Source: Ulva prolifera (Eukaryota; Chlorophyta; Ulvophyceae; Ulvales; Ulvaceae). Taken from it: 64,000 nucleotides of DNA. The position numbers and the translations under genes are program-made. Positions within the stretch are counted from its first letter, which is position 1, and each line of letters begins with the position of its first letter. The notes under the pieces were generated by a model. That model was not told where the DNA came from. It saw only the letters and a list, made by a program, of their open reading frames with translations, and ran no database searches. Shown one piece after another: positions 35,969 to 45,451 of the stretch. The stretch is from positions 3,887,981 to 3,951,980 of the forward strand of contig CM041203.1 in the NCBI GenBank assembly GCA_023078555.1, written 5' to 3'.

Positions 35969-36266
35969 TGTCACGACATGTGGGTCGTTAGCAAGCACTC
36001 TGTGTTACATGAGAGATGGCGACATATTGATACAATGAGTTTGAGGTCACACCTGTCACGACATGTGGGTCGTTAGCAAGCACTCTGTGATGCTCACTAA
36101 CTACAGCTACACTATATGCAGATCAATATCCCACAGTCATGACCACTAGCACACTGTTGCTGCATGATATGCATTAGCCGCTACATTGACTCAGCACGAG
36201 TCAGCGCGAGTCAGCATGTCTACTCAGCGGGCGCTCAGCACTAGGCTAAACACACTTCTCTCAACA
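35969..36266 (-). mobile_element. 5' LTR of the half-tRNA-primed Copia element
   Basis: About 298 bp. On the minus strand it starts TGTTGAGAGAAGTG and ends TGTCGTGACA next to the primer site. Its 3' part carries an 85-bp tandem duplication: the 36-bp block at 35969-36004 recurs at 36054-36089. It cuts the reverse transcriptase frame of the older minus-strand Copia at 36267. Confidence 0.72.
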
Positions 36267-36839
36267 GTCCTCTACTGCAGCGACTGAAAGCAATGCACGC
36301 AAAGTAGCATAGCTCCCTACTGGAGCCCACGTTTCAAAGAAATCAATTCCCTCTTGGGTAAAACCCCTGGCTACATACCGCGCCTTGTAACGCTGGATCT
36401 CCCCTGTGGGTCCCCTCTTTATCTTATAGACCCACTTACCAGAAATGGCCTTGGCCCCTACTGGCAGCTCAACGAGCTCATAAGTTCCGTGCTCGCTCAA
36501 CGAAGTCACCTCCTCCTTCATAGCACCATGCCACTTCTCGGCATCTTCTCCAGCTAAGGCCTGTTTCCAAGGCGGGCTATCAGGATCAAAAGGCTTCCTC
36601 TTCTTAATGGCTGCAACCCGACGGGATGAACGTCGCTGGGCTGACTTACCGCCATCAAGCTCCCCATGCTTGGTCACCTCTGCACCAGTCACTGCACTGT
36701 CAGCCGTAGCCAACATGCCTGATCTGTCGGCAACCTTTGGTGCTACCGTCTGCTCACTCACTGTGCTATGCTCTATATCAACACTAGCTTCTACGACAGC
36801 AACATCTGCATGTGGAATCAAGCGCTTGCGTACAAGCGG
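36267..36839 (-). pseudogene. Copia reverse transcriptase N-terminal fragment, 3' half of the split minus-strand element
   Basis: Minus-strand frame with a basic linker (RRSSRRVAAIKKRK) and then the start of the Copia reverse transcriptase: PPWKQALAGEDAEKWHGAMK, AISGKWVYKIKRGPTGE, YKARYVARGFTQ and FFETWAPVGSYATLRALL. The catalytic YADD region is missing because the LTR at 35969-36266 interrupts the gene. Its upstream half lies at 46867-50517; the gypsy element separates the two and duplicated AGCGG at the break. Confidence 0.85.
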
Positions 36840-37642
36840 TGTTGTAATGGCCAAGTCTGTCTGCTCAGAAGCACACCTATTCCAGATATGCAGGCACCAA
36901 TTGTGGATACATGTGTATGTATCTCAGGCTAGTGCCTTGCAAAACTTGAGCCAGGCGAAAGTATACCAAAGAATACCTCAGAATGCCAGCATGTACCACG
37001 TCACAGCTGTGCACATGAGCTGCATGCATACATCTACATGTGCATAATTCCACATGCCCAAAAGTGCCACTAGCATTCCTCAACATGTATAATCTCACAT
37101 GTAGATCCAACCAATCCCATGTATCATGCCACCTTTTGCCACAGCCTTTTGGCAGTGCGAAGTGCCAGCTCAGTGCATGACACGTCATGCATGCGGCGCA
37201 TGCATACTCCTGGTCTGCGCTTGCGCACGCCAAGGGTGCAGCGTCAAAGACCATGCCAGCCAACCTACGTCAGCGTATCCATGCAGCACGATGTTGCTGC
37301 ATTGGATTGACGGAGGATGATACATGCCAAATCCCAATGCCCGCAGCAGATCGCCAGATCTCGCGGGATGCTGCACCCTGATCCGTACAGAGATCAACAA
37401 GCAGCGCGATTCCACAGTTCCACAGAGCTATCAGTAGCGAGGACAGCACAAAGCAGGGATGGGCCTGGGCACATATATTCCAAGTGTTTTGCTGTGATCG
37501 ACACAATTACCTTTGGTCGATTGGGGCGCTCCTGTTCCAGTCATTCCACTGTGTGCTACATTGTTACCCGAGTCCTTCTCTCCTGTCGTTTCTGTACGCT
37601 CGCTAGGGTGCCCAGCTCCCTGCGCTACCCGACAATTCAACA
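36840..37642 (+). repeat. Left LTR of the gypsy element
   Basis: 803 bp, starting TGTTGTAATGG and ending AATTCAACA. Relative to the right LTR it carries an extra 9 bp (GTAGATCCA) near 37100. It is followed by GGTATCGGTGAG (37643-37654), a primer site nearly identical to that of the Copia copies at 32.4-32.7 kb. Confidence 0.94.
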
Positions 37643-37665
37643 GGTATCGGTGAGACTTCTCTGCC

Positions 37666-37962
37666 ATGGCCGATCCTAGCGAGTATAGTCAGTTTTATGC
37701 GTCTGTCGTTCAGCCTCCAGATGACGATGGCGTACCTCCCGACCTCATCCAACTGTCAGGCTTCGACGCTTTGCAAGCAGCAGAGCGCGAGGCAATCCGC
37801 CTGGCCATATCCCTCCTGCTGACACTTACGAAGGCTTTCTTCGAAGCGACTCGACGCTCGTCTGTCGAGGTGCTGAAGTCGTACGGCCAGGCTTCCCGCA
37901 CCCTGCTCCAGATGCTCGTCCAAAGCACCACCGACCTCTCGGGAGCAAGGGTTGCGATATGA
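37666..37962 (+). CDS. Small ORF upstream of gag in the gypsy element
   Basis: A 98-codon frame starting at the ATG 23 nt after the left LTR: an acidic start (MADPSEYSQFYASVVQPPDD) and a helical middle (AEREAIRLAISLLLTLTKAF). It is in the same frame as gag (38071-40215), but the TGA at 37960 and further stops lie between them. It may be the first exon of gag joined by splicing, or a separate accessory protein. No known family is recognised. Confidence 0.5.
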   Translation: MADPSEYSQFYASVVQPPDDDGVPPDLIQLSGFDALQAAEREAIRLAISLLLTLTKAFFEATRRSSVEVLKSYGQASRTLLQMLVQSTTDLSGARVAI

Positions 37963-38070
37963 TGCGGGCCTGGAGGACGCGATCCTGCCGGACTGAGTTG
38001 TGAGTGCGGTTGTGGTGTTCGTGTGTGTGTGAGTGTATGTTGCAGTTGATTCGGATGAGATTCGGTTTCA

Positions 38071-40215
38071 GTGTTTGTTTTCTCCCGTTCACTCTTTTGT
38101 AATACTACCACCGACCAGACGCCCCCTCCGTTCGAAGCTCTTCGACGAAGGTCCCACCTGAATGGCGACCAAGTGCGCGAGCAGCTACGAGCAGCCACTG
38201 CGACAACCTGCGCCTCCAACTGGGGTCCACCTGTGGGTTGCGTGCGCGATCTTCTCTCCGTCAGCGCGATGGCCTTCTACACCTGGACTGGGGGCGCCCT
38301 CGCTGCCACCATTCTGGACTTCGTATATTCCTTCTCTACAGATGCTGCTGCCTGGGCAACCGTATGGCTACAGTGTCCTGTGGACCACTCCCACCTGGAC
38401 TTCCCTGCCCTCGCCTTGCGCGTCACGTCGCATCGCGCAAGAAGCACCAGCTCCAGCCCCGCGGCCATGGTGTCGCAGCTCGCCACCCTCGCCGTCAGCG
38501 CCATTGAGCCGATTGTACGGTCCATGTACACAGCAGCGTCTATCCTACCTGGGACTACAGCGAACTACTTCGAGGAGCAGCTGTTCCGCGCGACATCCGC
38601 GCAGGTGGCAGCAGCGCCCGCGCTGCAGTACGCCGGCATCGTGCGATCGAACCTGGTACTGTCACCCCTGCCTCACGTGTCGAGCCTGCCATCGTACACC
38701 CCGAACTTCACAGACGACTCGAGTGCAACCTGGTTTAGGTCTGCTGATTATTTCTTCGCATCCATACATTTTCCTTTGTCTGATGTGGTTCGCGGCGATG
38801 CATCCGCTGAGCGAAAGTGGCATCACTACGTGTGCGAAGTTTTGAACAACCGCGTCTTATGCATGAAACTATCTGAGGCCCAGGTGATCAAACATTTGTC
38901 CAAGGGTTTCACTCGTGATGCCATGCACTACCAGGTTGCCACAGAAAAAGCCATGTCTCCTGAGTGCACCGTTCGCGAATGGCTGGATGCCATACGTGAC
39001 TTTTTCTTTACCAACGGGCAATTCAGAATGCATATCGAGGGAGCCTGGAGCAAATACCGTGCTGGAAAAGCCTCCAGCTTCAATGACTTGGTGCATCATG
39101 TCCGCATATATTACCAATTGATCTTTCTCGATTATGTGGACTTGCCAGGCAAAATGTCCCTGCAAGATTTTGCATGGAACTTGTTTGACAAATTGCAGCA
39201 CCTCATGTCCCCTGAGTGCACCTCAGAATTGTCAACCACAGTCAAAATGTTCATGCCACTACCAGACCTGCTACAAAAATTGACCACACATCTGGAGAAC
39301 AGCCACACATGGCCGACCGAGCGCGCAAATTCACATGCCATAGCATTTGTCACATGGTGTGTGGACAAGCTGAACACAGCCAAGGAGACAGCCAACACAG
39401 CCAAGCACTTTGCCACATTCTCTGCCAACCATTACCAGGGTGTAGATTTTGCATCCACCAGCACCCATACCACCCCCACCCGTGAGATGCCAGCCCATGG
39501 CCACACATCAGCACCAAAACGAGGCCAGCGGCAGATTGCCATGGCATATACCAATACCCAAAGACCAGGCCAGAGTCGCAGCCAATTTTCCAACAACCGT
39601 TCAACATATGTGCAGCCATCTACGCCATGTTCCAGCGTCACCCGGGAGCGCTTACCAGGCCTCCGGGACGCCCGTAAGCTTCCATTCCAACAGAAGCAGG
39701 CCTGGCTCGATAATGCCATGGACAGCCCCACCGTACCACAGTGGATCAAAGATGTGTATGCGTTTGAAGTTGCCAACCACAACGCGCCATTCACCATCCA
39801 CGGTCTTGCGGCAGCCTGCCGTAAAGAGCTCCCTTACTACCTTCCATTCACACCCGTGGCCGTCGGGATATTCCTCTTGGAAGCAACTTTCCACCACCGC
39901 AAGCGAGTTTGCGGCATCTGCCCCTCCTCCATGCCTGACAGCGACAGGTACCACCGCATCGCGGACTGCCCTACCGCGCGTTCCATTGCGCCGGAGGCAC
40001 TCGCAACCTGGGCGCAACACCCTGCCGACAAGAACAAGTGCCTGATGGCAGTGGAGCCCGCCGACGAGCTACCGCCGCCACCACCCCCGCCGCCGCAGCC
40101 GCAGAGCGCGGCAAACACTCCAAATTCCGCGGGCCCCCGCAATCGCAAACGGTATGATGATACCCCTCAGACTCCGAACAAACGAGCACGTGCCCCTGGC
40201 AACCATATCCGTTGA
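38071..40215 (+). CDS. Gypsy gag-like protein
   Basis: Frame of up to 714 codons; the true start is uncertain and the ATG at 38269 (MAFYTWTGG) is an alternative. The middle has a capsid-like helical region (EWLDAIRDFFFTNGQFR, AGKASSFNDLVHHVRIYYQL). Near the C-terminus is a widened Cys/His knuckle, CGICPSSMPDSDRYHRIADC (CX2CX10HX4C), not the usual CX2CX4HX4C. A Pro-rich stretch and a basic tail follow. The TGA at 40213-40215 ends the frame, but the same frame stays open afterwards into protease and reverse transcriptase. Confidence 0.82.
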   Translation: MFVFSRSLFCNTTTDQTPPPFEALRRRSHLNGDQVREQLRAATATTCASNWGPPVGCVRDLLSVSAMAFYTWTGGALAATILDFVYSFSTDAAAWATVWLQCPVDHSHLDFPALALRVTSHRARSTSSSPAAMVSQLATLAVSAIEPIVRSMYTAASILPGTTANYFEEQLFRATSAQVAAAPALQYAGIVRSNLVLSPLPHVSSLPSYTPNFTDDSSATWFRSADYFFASIHFPLSDVVRGDASAERKWHHYVCEVLNNRVLCMKLSEAQVIKHLSKGFTRDAMHYQVATEKAMSPECTVREWLDAIRDFFFTNGQFRMHIEGAWSKYRAGKASSFNDLVHHVRIYYQLIFLDYVDLPGKMSLQDFAWNLFDKLQHLMSPECTSELSTTVKMFMPLPDLLQKLTTHLENSHTWPTERANSHAIAFVTWCVDKLNTAKETANTAKHFATFSANHYQGVDFASTSTHTTPTREMPAHGHTSAPKRGQRQIAMAYTNTQRPGQSRSQFSNNRSTYVQPSTPCSSVTRERLPGLRDARKLPFQQKQAWLDNAMDSPTVPQWIKDVYAFEVANHNAPFTIHGLAAACRKELPYYLPFTPVAVGIFLLEATFHHRKRVCGICPSSMPDSDRYHRIADCPTARSIAPEALATWAQHPADKNKCLMAVEPADELPPPPPPPPQPQSAANTPNSAGPRNRKRYDDTPQTPNKRARAPGNHIR

Positions 40216-43200
40216 GAAACTGGCAAGCCGCCTCTTGGCTGCCCATCTTGGGCGGTGGAGCCTTTTGTACTAGCGGCTGACCACGCCTCAGGCCACGGCA
40301 TTGTTTTTCCTTCCTCACTCAGCACAGCTGACAAGTCATTATTCGATATTTCCACGCTGTCCTGCCCTATTGTTGTTACCTTGCCATACACTGATGATGC
40401 ACACGTAGCATTGAGACATTTACATGCCATCAACCTGAATGGGCACCATGTCACAGTAGCCATCCCTGGCCGCTTGTTTGATAGTGATGCGTTCGTGCCG
40501 TACACTAGCAGACACAGCTACAGCACAGTAGACAAAGCCAATGCATTGTTGTCCTATACGGACGGCCGCCCAGTGCCAGGTCACCAGACGTTCCATGTTT
40601 TGCGATTGATGTCCAACCAGCAGAGCCTAAATACATCTGCTATGTCTTGTGCTAGTCAGAAAATTGACGCTATCGATCTGATCTGCACAGTCCCCATCCA
40701 CATCAAAGGCAGCCGCTTGAAGGCGCTTGTAGACACAGCCTCCAATCACAGCATGATTACAGTAGAATTCCTACAGGCCAATGCCATACCATATCACCAA
40801 AGCGCATCCACGTCGCATGGCATCTCTGGGAGTGCAGCACCCTGCCTCGGTACTGTCACATTATGCACAAGCATAGGCCGCCAGCGTCACGATGTCACGT
40901 ACACTGTGGTAGCAAGTTTGCCGGCTGCAGAGTGGCATGCACCCAATCACGCGCTATTGGGTCTTGATGTGATTGCCGTCACGCACATGAAACTCGAGTT
41001 TGATGATCCGGACATTCGCATCATCGTGCCTGGCCGTAAGGCTGGCCCCCGAAAGCATTCTCGTGATTGGCAGCATGTCGTGCACATACCCAAACGCACA
41101 CCTGCTTTACAGGGAACATCAGATGAGTATGCATGCACCAGCCGTAAGCTGAAATCTATGGTCAATCGTGCTAAATGTGGTAAGTCGCCTCTGTACGTGG
41201 TGCATGTCAAACCAGCACATGCACGCGTCGAGCCTTCCAGCGATATGCATGTATGTGCGGCGTCGAAAAAGAAAGGTTTTCTGTCCCAGCAGCAAGTACC
41301 AGCACCAGTCCAGCAAGATGTAGCCACCATCCCGCAGTGTGTTCAAGAGATAGTACACAAACATTCTAGGTCCGGAGGCACGCTCGGGCCTGCACCCCCA
41401 AATACCACAGCCTTAGGCTTTGAGATGAATATTGAGAATCTGCTTGGCACCAGACCACGTGCTGCCCGCCAGTACAGATTGACTCCACTGGAACACTCTG
41501 AACTGGAAAAGCAGGTACAACACTTGCTTGACATGGGCTGGATTCAGCCGTCCATCTCCCCTTGGGCAAGCAGCGTCCTTTTTGCTCCCAAACCCGGAGG
41601 CAAACTGAGACTGTGTGTCGACTACCGCTACCTGAATGAGAACACAGTAAAGAATACATACCCATTACCACGCATAGATGCCTTGCTTGATAAATTGCAA
41701 GGCCAGAGATACTTTTCTGCATTGGATCTTGCTTCTGGATATCACCAGATCAGACTAGCCCCGACATCCCAGCCAAAAACTGCATTCCGCACCCCTGATG
41801 GCCTGTACGAATGGACGGTGATGCCATTCGGTCTCACCAATGCACCGAGTGTTTTCCAACAAGCAATGCACGTGGTTTTGCGTGGACTGATTGGCAAGAT
41901 TTGCCTTGCATACCTCGATGACATTATCATCATTTCCAGAACTGCTGAGGATCATGCCATCAATCTTGATCGTGTGTTGACTAGGCTGCATGAACACAAC
42001 TTTTTCTGCAATGCTGTCAAATGCCAATTTGCCATGCAAGAAGTCAAATACTTGGGCCATATTGTTACAGTAGATACCGTGAAGCCAGACCCACACAAGG
42101 TTTCAGTGTTGCAACAATGGCCTGAGGCTGATTTAAAATCGTCAACCAATACCATCCGATCATTCTTGGGTCTTGCTGGCTATTTTCGCAGATTTATTCC
42201 GAAATTTCCCACCCTTGCTGCCCCACTCCTCGAGCGCATGAAAGCCAAAGGCAAGAGCGCATGGACTGAACAATGCACTCGAGCATTCAATGACATCAAA
42301 CATGCTCTGATCAATGCCACAGGCCTGCGCCATCCCAATCTCAACCAGCCCTTCCATGTATACACAGATGCCAGTGATTATGCCTATGGAGCTGTCTTGA
42401 TGCAAGACCATGAAGCAGCTCTGCATCCCATTGCATGGGTAGGCCGAAAAATGAATTCCTCTGAGGTCCACCATGCCACTTTTGAAAAAGAGCTGGGCGC
42501 CATTGTTTTTGCTGCACGCCAATGGCGTTGCTATCTGGAAAATGGCCACCCCGTGTATGTCCACTCTGACCATAATCCACTGAGATACTTGCAGACCCAG
42601 CAACGCTTGAATAACAAGCAAGCGCGTTGGGTAGAGACGCTGTCCCGCATCAACTGGCACATCATGTACGTGCCTGGTGACAAGAACGTAGTGGCCGATG
42701 CAGTGTCTCGTGCCACGCACCTGCCTTCCATGACAGTACAACTGCATGATGACCATCCCATTTCTTGTGCCTCTCGTGCGGGAAATGCCATTCCAGTGCA
42801 AGTTTCTTATGCATTTCCGGCCGTAAGTCTGACCACGGCTATAGCACGCAGATGCCACTCTTCCCCATCCCCGGATCCAAGCGGATACGAGCTTCCAATC
42901 GCCAGCACTGGATCAACGGCCATATCATCTGGCCAGTCGCCGATGAATCAGGCCATTCCATACCACCAGACGTTGCCAACAATCTCTCCCCAGCCCTGCG
43001 ACTACTCCCGGCTACGGGGGAAGTTCGGTTCACCCCCGCCCGGCCTGTCCCCGCCCATGCCAGACCTGCGTTCCCAGTCGCAATTTCCACCTCTGTCCCA
43101 GCCACAGGACCCACGGCGGCCCACGCAGCCGCCGCCATCAGTGATTTCCATCAGCTCGGGGTCCAGCCCCCGCATGGGCGAGCAGCTGGAGTCTCAGCGG

Positions 43201-43407
43201 TCCCCGGTGTTGATGCCAACGGGATCTCCGCCAGCGCTGCCACCGCCCCCATCCCCACTTCCCCGCCGGCCCATGCCAACGCCGACCCGCCGCCGTTCTC
43301 CGCGACCGCTCCTGGTTGCCTCCGCACCCCATCTCCAATGTCAGACATTGACTTCGCGCCTACAGCGGAGGAGGCCGAATTCCTCGGCCTCACCCCTCCA
43401 TCAATAG
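40216..43407 (+). CDS. Gypsy pol: protease, reverse transcriptase, RNase H
   Basis: Continuous frame directly after the gag TGA, with no obvious own start codon. The protease motif is ALVDTASNHSMI near 40730 (DTA in place of DSG/DTG). The reverse transcriptase spans about 41460-42100 with LRLCVDYRYLNENTVKNTYP, FSALDLASGYHQIRL, MPFGLTNAPSVFQQAM and the catalytic YLDD near 41911. RNase H follows with VYTDASDYAYGA, FEKELGAIVFA and VHSDHNPLRY, up to VADAVSRATH at about 42715. From about 42850 the better coding frame is a different one (42852-43418), so the Pro-rich tail of this frame up to TAG 43405-43407 is probably not translated. Confidence 0.92.
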   Translation, partial: ETGKPPLGCPSWAVEPFVLAADHASGHGIVFPSSLSTADKSLFDISTLSCPIVVTLPYTDDAHVALRHLHAINLNGHHVTVAIPGRLFDSDAFVPYTSRHSYSTVDKANALLSYTDGRPVPGHQTFHVLRLMSNQQSLNTSAMSCASQKIDAIDLICTVPIHIKGSRLKALVDTASNHSMITVEFLQANAIPYHQSASTSHGISGSAAPCLGTVTLCTSIGRQRHDVTYTVVASLPAAEWHAPNHALLGLDVIAVTHMKLEFDDPDIRIIVPGRKAGPRKHSRDWQHVVHIPKRTPALQGTSDEYACTSRKLKSMVNRAKCGKSPLYVVHVKPAHARVEPSSDMHVCAASKKKGFLSQQQVPAPVQQDVATIPQCVQEIVHKHSRSGGTLGPAPPNTTALGFEMNIENLLGTRPRAARQYRLTPLEHSELEKQVQHLLDMGWIQPSISPWASSVLFAPKPGGKLRLCVDYRYLNENTVKNTYPLPRIDALLDKLQGQRYFSALDLASGYHQIRLAPTSQPKTAFRTPDGLYEWTVMPFGLTNAPSVFQQAMHVVLRGLIGKICLAYLDDIIIISRTAEDHAINLDRVLTRLHEHNFFCNAVKCQFAMQEVKYLGHIVTVDTVKPDPHKVSVLQQWPEADLKSSTNTIRSFLGLAGYFRRFIPKFPTLAAPLLERMKAKGKSAWTEQCTRAFNDIKHALINATGLRHPNLNQPFHVYTDASDYAYGAVLMQDHEAALHPIAWVGRKMNSSEVHHATFEKELGAIVFAARQWRCYLENGHPVYVHSDHNPLRYLQTQQRLNNKQARWVETLSRINWHIMYVPGDKNVVADAVSRATHLPSMTVQLHDDHPISCASRAGNAIPVQVSYAFPAVSLTTAIARRCHSSPSPDPSGYELPIASTGSTAISSGQSPMNQAIPYHQTLPTISPQPCDYSRLRGKFGSPPPGLSPPMPDLRSQSQFPPLSQPQDPRRPTQPPPSVISISSGSSPRMGEQLESQRSPVLMPTGSPPALPPPPSPLPRRPMPTPTRRRSPRPLLVASAPHLQCQTLTSRLQRRRPNSSASPLHQ

Positions 43408-43418
43408 CCCGCGCGTGA
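42852..43418 (+). CDS. Gypsy RNase H-integrase linker in a shifted frame
   Basis: A frame offset from pol reads MPLFPIPGSKRIRASN, then an Ala/Pro-rich stretch and an acidic end, SDIDFAPTAEEAEFLGL, before TGA at 43416-43418. It reads more like protein than the overlapping Pro/Ser/Arg-rich pol frame. The integrase frame resumes within the 11 nt before this TGA. Whether the frames are joined by splicing, frameshifting or only by mutation cannot be seen. Confidence 0.5.
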   Translation: MPLFPIPGSKRIRASNRQHWINGHIIWPVADESGHSIPPDVANNLSPALRLLPATGEVRFTPARPVPAHARPAFPVAISTSVPATGPTAAHAAAAISDFHQLGVQPPHGRAAGVSAVPGVDANGISASAATAPIPTSPPAHANADPPPFSATAPGCLRTPSPMSDIDFAPTAEEAEFLGLTPPSIARA

Positions 43419-45324
43419 GGACGACGTAGCGACCGCGCAGCCGGATGCTTCCGCAGTGGACTGGGTCGACCAGGAGGACCTGGTGTGTGACGGCCGCGCA
43501 GTCGACGCACAGCGTGTGGGTACGCACTCACAAGCAGAGCTGCTTCTGAAACAATCCAACAAATACTTGACTCTAGATCTGCACGCGGACGACTTCTGGC
43601 AGCGATTGCGTAGTGGCTATGCACATGATTCTGATTTTGCCGAGCCACCTGCATCATACCATTACGACCCTAAGCACCAGATTTATCTACACAAGAACAA
43701 GATTGTTGTCCCTGATCATGATCACTTGCGCCGGCAAATTCTGTTGTGGCACCACGTACACCCCTGGCATGCACACATGGGTGTCTCTCGCACATCATCA
43801 TTGATCACAGACTCATTTTACTGGCCAGATATACACAAAGATGTCAAGAAATTTGTGTCACAATGCCATAGCTGTCAGACCATGAAGTCCCCGTCGGAGC
43901 GGGAGGCAGTCATGTCCCCACTACCTGTACCTTCTGCATGCTGGCGTGTCGTGAGTGTAGACATGATCACGCAACTGCCTAACTCCACGTCTGGTCACAA
44001 TTGCATTGTTGTATTTGTTGATCAATTCAGCAAGATGGTAAGATTGATCCCCACAGTGTCTACTCTGAATGGTCCCGGATTCGCTGCATTGTTTTTCCAG
44101 CACATATACCCCCATTATGGCCTGCCACTTGGCATTTGTAGTGACCGCGGTACGCAGTGGAACAATAAAATTTTCACATCCCTTTGTGATCACCTAGGCA
44201 TTGCATTGCAGCTGACATTCTCCTACCATCCTAGAGCCAATGGGCAAGTTGAGCGTTACAATCGCGTTGTGGAAGAAGCTGTTCGGCATTTCATCGGTCC
44301 TGCACATGATGATTGGGATGCAATCCTGCCACATATCGAGTTCAGTATGAATAGCTCCAAGTCGGCAGCCACGGGCTGCACGCCGTTCTCTTTGAACCGT
44401 ATCACTCCGCCGCTGTCTCCCACAGCCCTTGCGCTCAAATTGCCACAGCATCAGCAACCAGCTCCAGCTGTGATGCACCGCATGTATTATTTCCTAGCAA
44501 AGCAAGCTCTGGTAGAGGCCAAGCAGTCAATGTGGTCGGATTTCAACAGGAAATCTGCTTGGCCAACCTTTTCTGTGGGTGATTTGGTCCTGCTATCTAT
44601 ACGTAAGGTTGCTCTGCATCATCCATCTCTCCGAAAGAAGTTTACTCCGCGGTGGTTGGGTCCCTGTAAAATTCTGGAAGTAGTGGGACGGGCCGCGGCC
44701 CGTATATCATTGCCGACCACGCTGCAGCGCCTAGGTCTACATGATGTCTTTCACTTCTCTGTGCTGAAACCTTACAATGAGTCCTTCGATGCTGCATGCG
44801 CCACCAGCCCTGAAGCTGCCAAGTCATCGGTCACTGTGGACACGACCACTTATGAAGTTGAATGTGTAGTCAATTACATGCAGTCGCGGCATCGCGATGA
44901 CGACATCTCCATCGCGTGCCCTCACTACCTGGTGCGCTGGGTTGGCTACGATGCATCTCATGACTCTTGGTTACCAGTTGATGAGTTGTCCGGCTGCCTG
45001 GAGAAAGTTGCCGATTATCTGTTCCACAATGCCTCCAGTACTCAGAGAGCGCACATGATTCATGAGTTTCCGCGTGAAGCGCGGCTACATCTGTCCCATA
45101 TAGCAGCCAAGGCTGAATCCACCAGGCGTCCCGTCGCTGGGGGGAAGGTGCCCGCGGGTGGCAGCAACATCGACGATCCCAAACGCAAACCGCGTAGACG
45201 TAGTTCTCGGTTGAGCGAATCCCATAAGGCAGCACTTTCCAGGGTCACCTATTGCAGTTATTGCGGTAGGATGCGGACTGAGTCCGCAAAGCGCATGTGC
45301 GCTAATGCTGCCCCCCCGCTGTGA
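43408..45324 (+). CDS. Gypsy integrase with C-terminal chromodomain
   Basis: Same frame as pol, resuming after TAG 43405-43407. The HHCC zinc-binding region has HVHPWHAHMG and CHSCQTMKS. The DDE core has VVSVDMITQLP, GICSDRGTQW and HPRANGQVERYNRVVEEA. A GPY/F-like region follows (RWLGPCKILEVVGRAAARI, LHDVFHFSVLKPY). The C-terminal chromodomain, about 44856-45030, reads CPHYLVRWVGYDASHDSWLP, marking the chromovirus lineage, in which this domain directs insertion to marked chromatin. The tail is basic and has two CxxC-like Cys (CSYCGR). Confidence 0.9.
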   Translation, partial: PAREDDVATAQPDASAVDWVDQEDLVCDGRAVDAQRVGTHSQAELLLKQSNKYLTLDLHADDFWQRLRSGYAHDSDFAEPPASYHYDPKHQIYLHKNKIVVPDHDHLRRQILLWHHVHPWHAHMGVSRTSSLITDSFYWPDIHKDVKKFVSQCHSCQTMKSPSEREAVMSPLPVPSACWRVVSVDMITQLPNSTSGHNCIVVFVDQFSKMVRLIPTVSTLNGPGFAALFFQHIYPHYGLPLGICSDRGTQWNNKIFTSLCDHLGIALQLTFSYHPRANGQVERYNRVVEEAVRHFIGPAHDDWDAILPHIEFSMNSSKSAATGCTPFSLNRITPPLSPTALALKLPQHQQPAPAVMHRMYYFLAKQALVEAKQSMWSDFNRKSAWPTFSVGDLVLLSIRKVALHHPSLRKKFTPRWLGPCKILEVVGRAAARISLPTTLQRLGLHDVFHFSVLKPYNESFDAACATSPEAAKSSVTVDTTTYEVECVVNYMQSRHRDDDISIACPHYLVRWVGYDASHDSWLPVDELSGCLEKVADYLFHNASSTQRAHMIHEFPREARLHLSHIAAKAESTRRPVAGGKVPAGGSNIDDPKRKPRRRSSRLSESHKAALSRVTYCSYCGRMRTESAKRMCANAAPPL

Positions 45325-45451
45325 TGCTGAAGGGGACGCCTGGATGTAAGCAGACTGCCTCTGTGAGGCCGGGGATTTCCAGGCCATAGGTGATGTGAGG
45401 AGGGGGCTCCCGGGAGCAAGGCCAACCCCTGCCTAAATCTGATCCGCCAGG

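Noticed and set aside
37710..38219. 170-codon minus-strand frame opposite the start of gypsy gag
   Set aside because: It lies antisense to gypsy coding sequence, has no motif and is explained by the codon bias of the plus strand.
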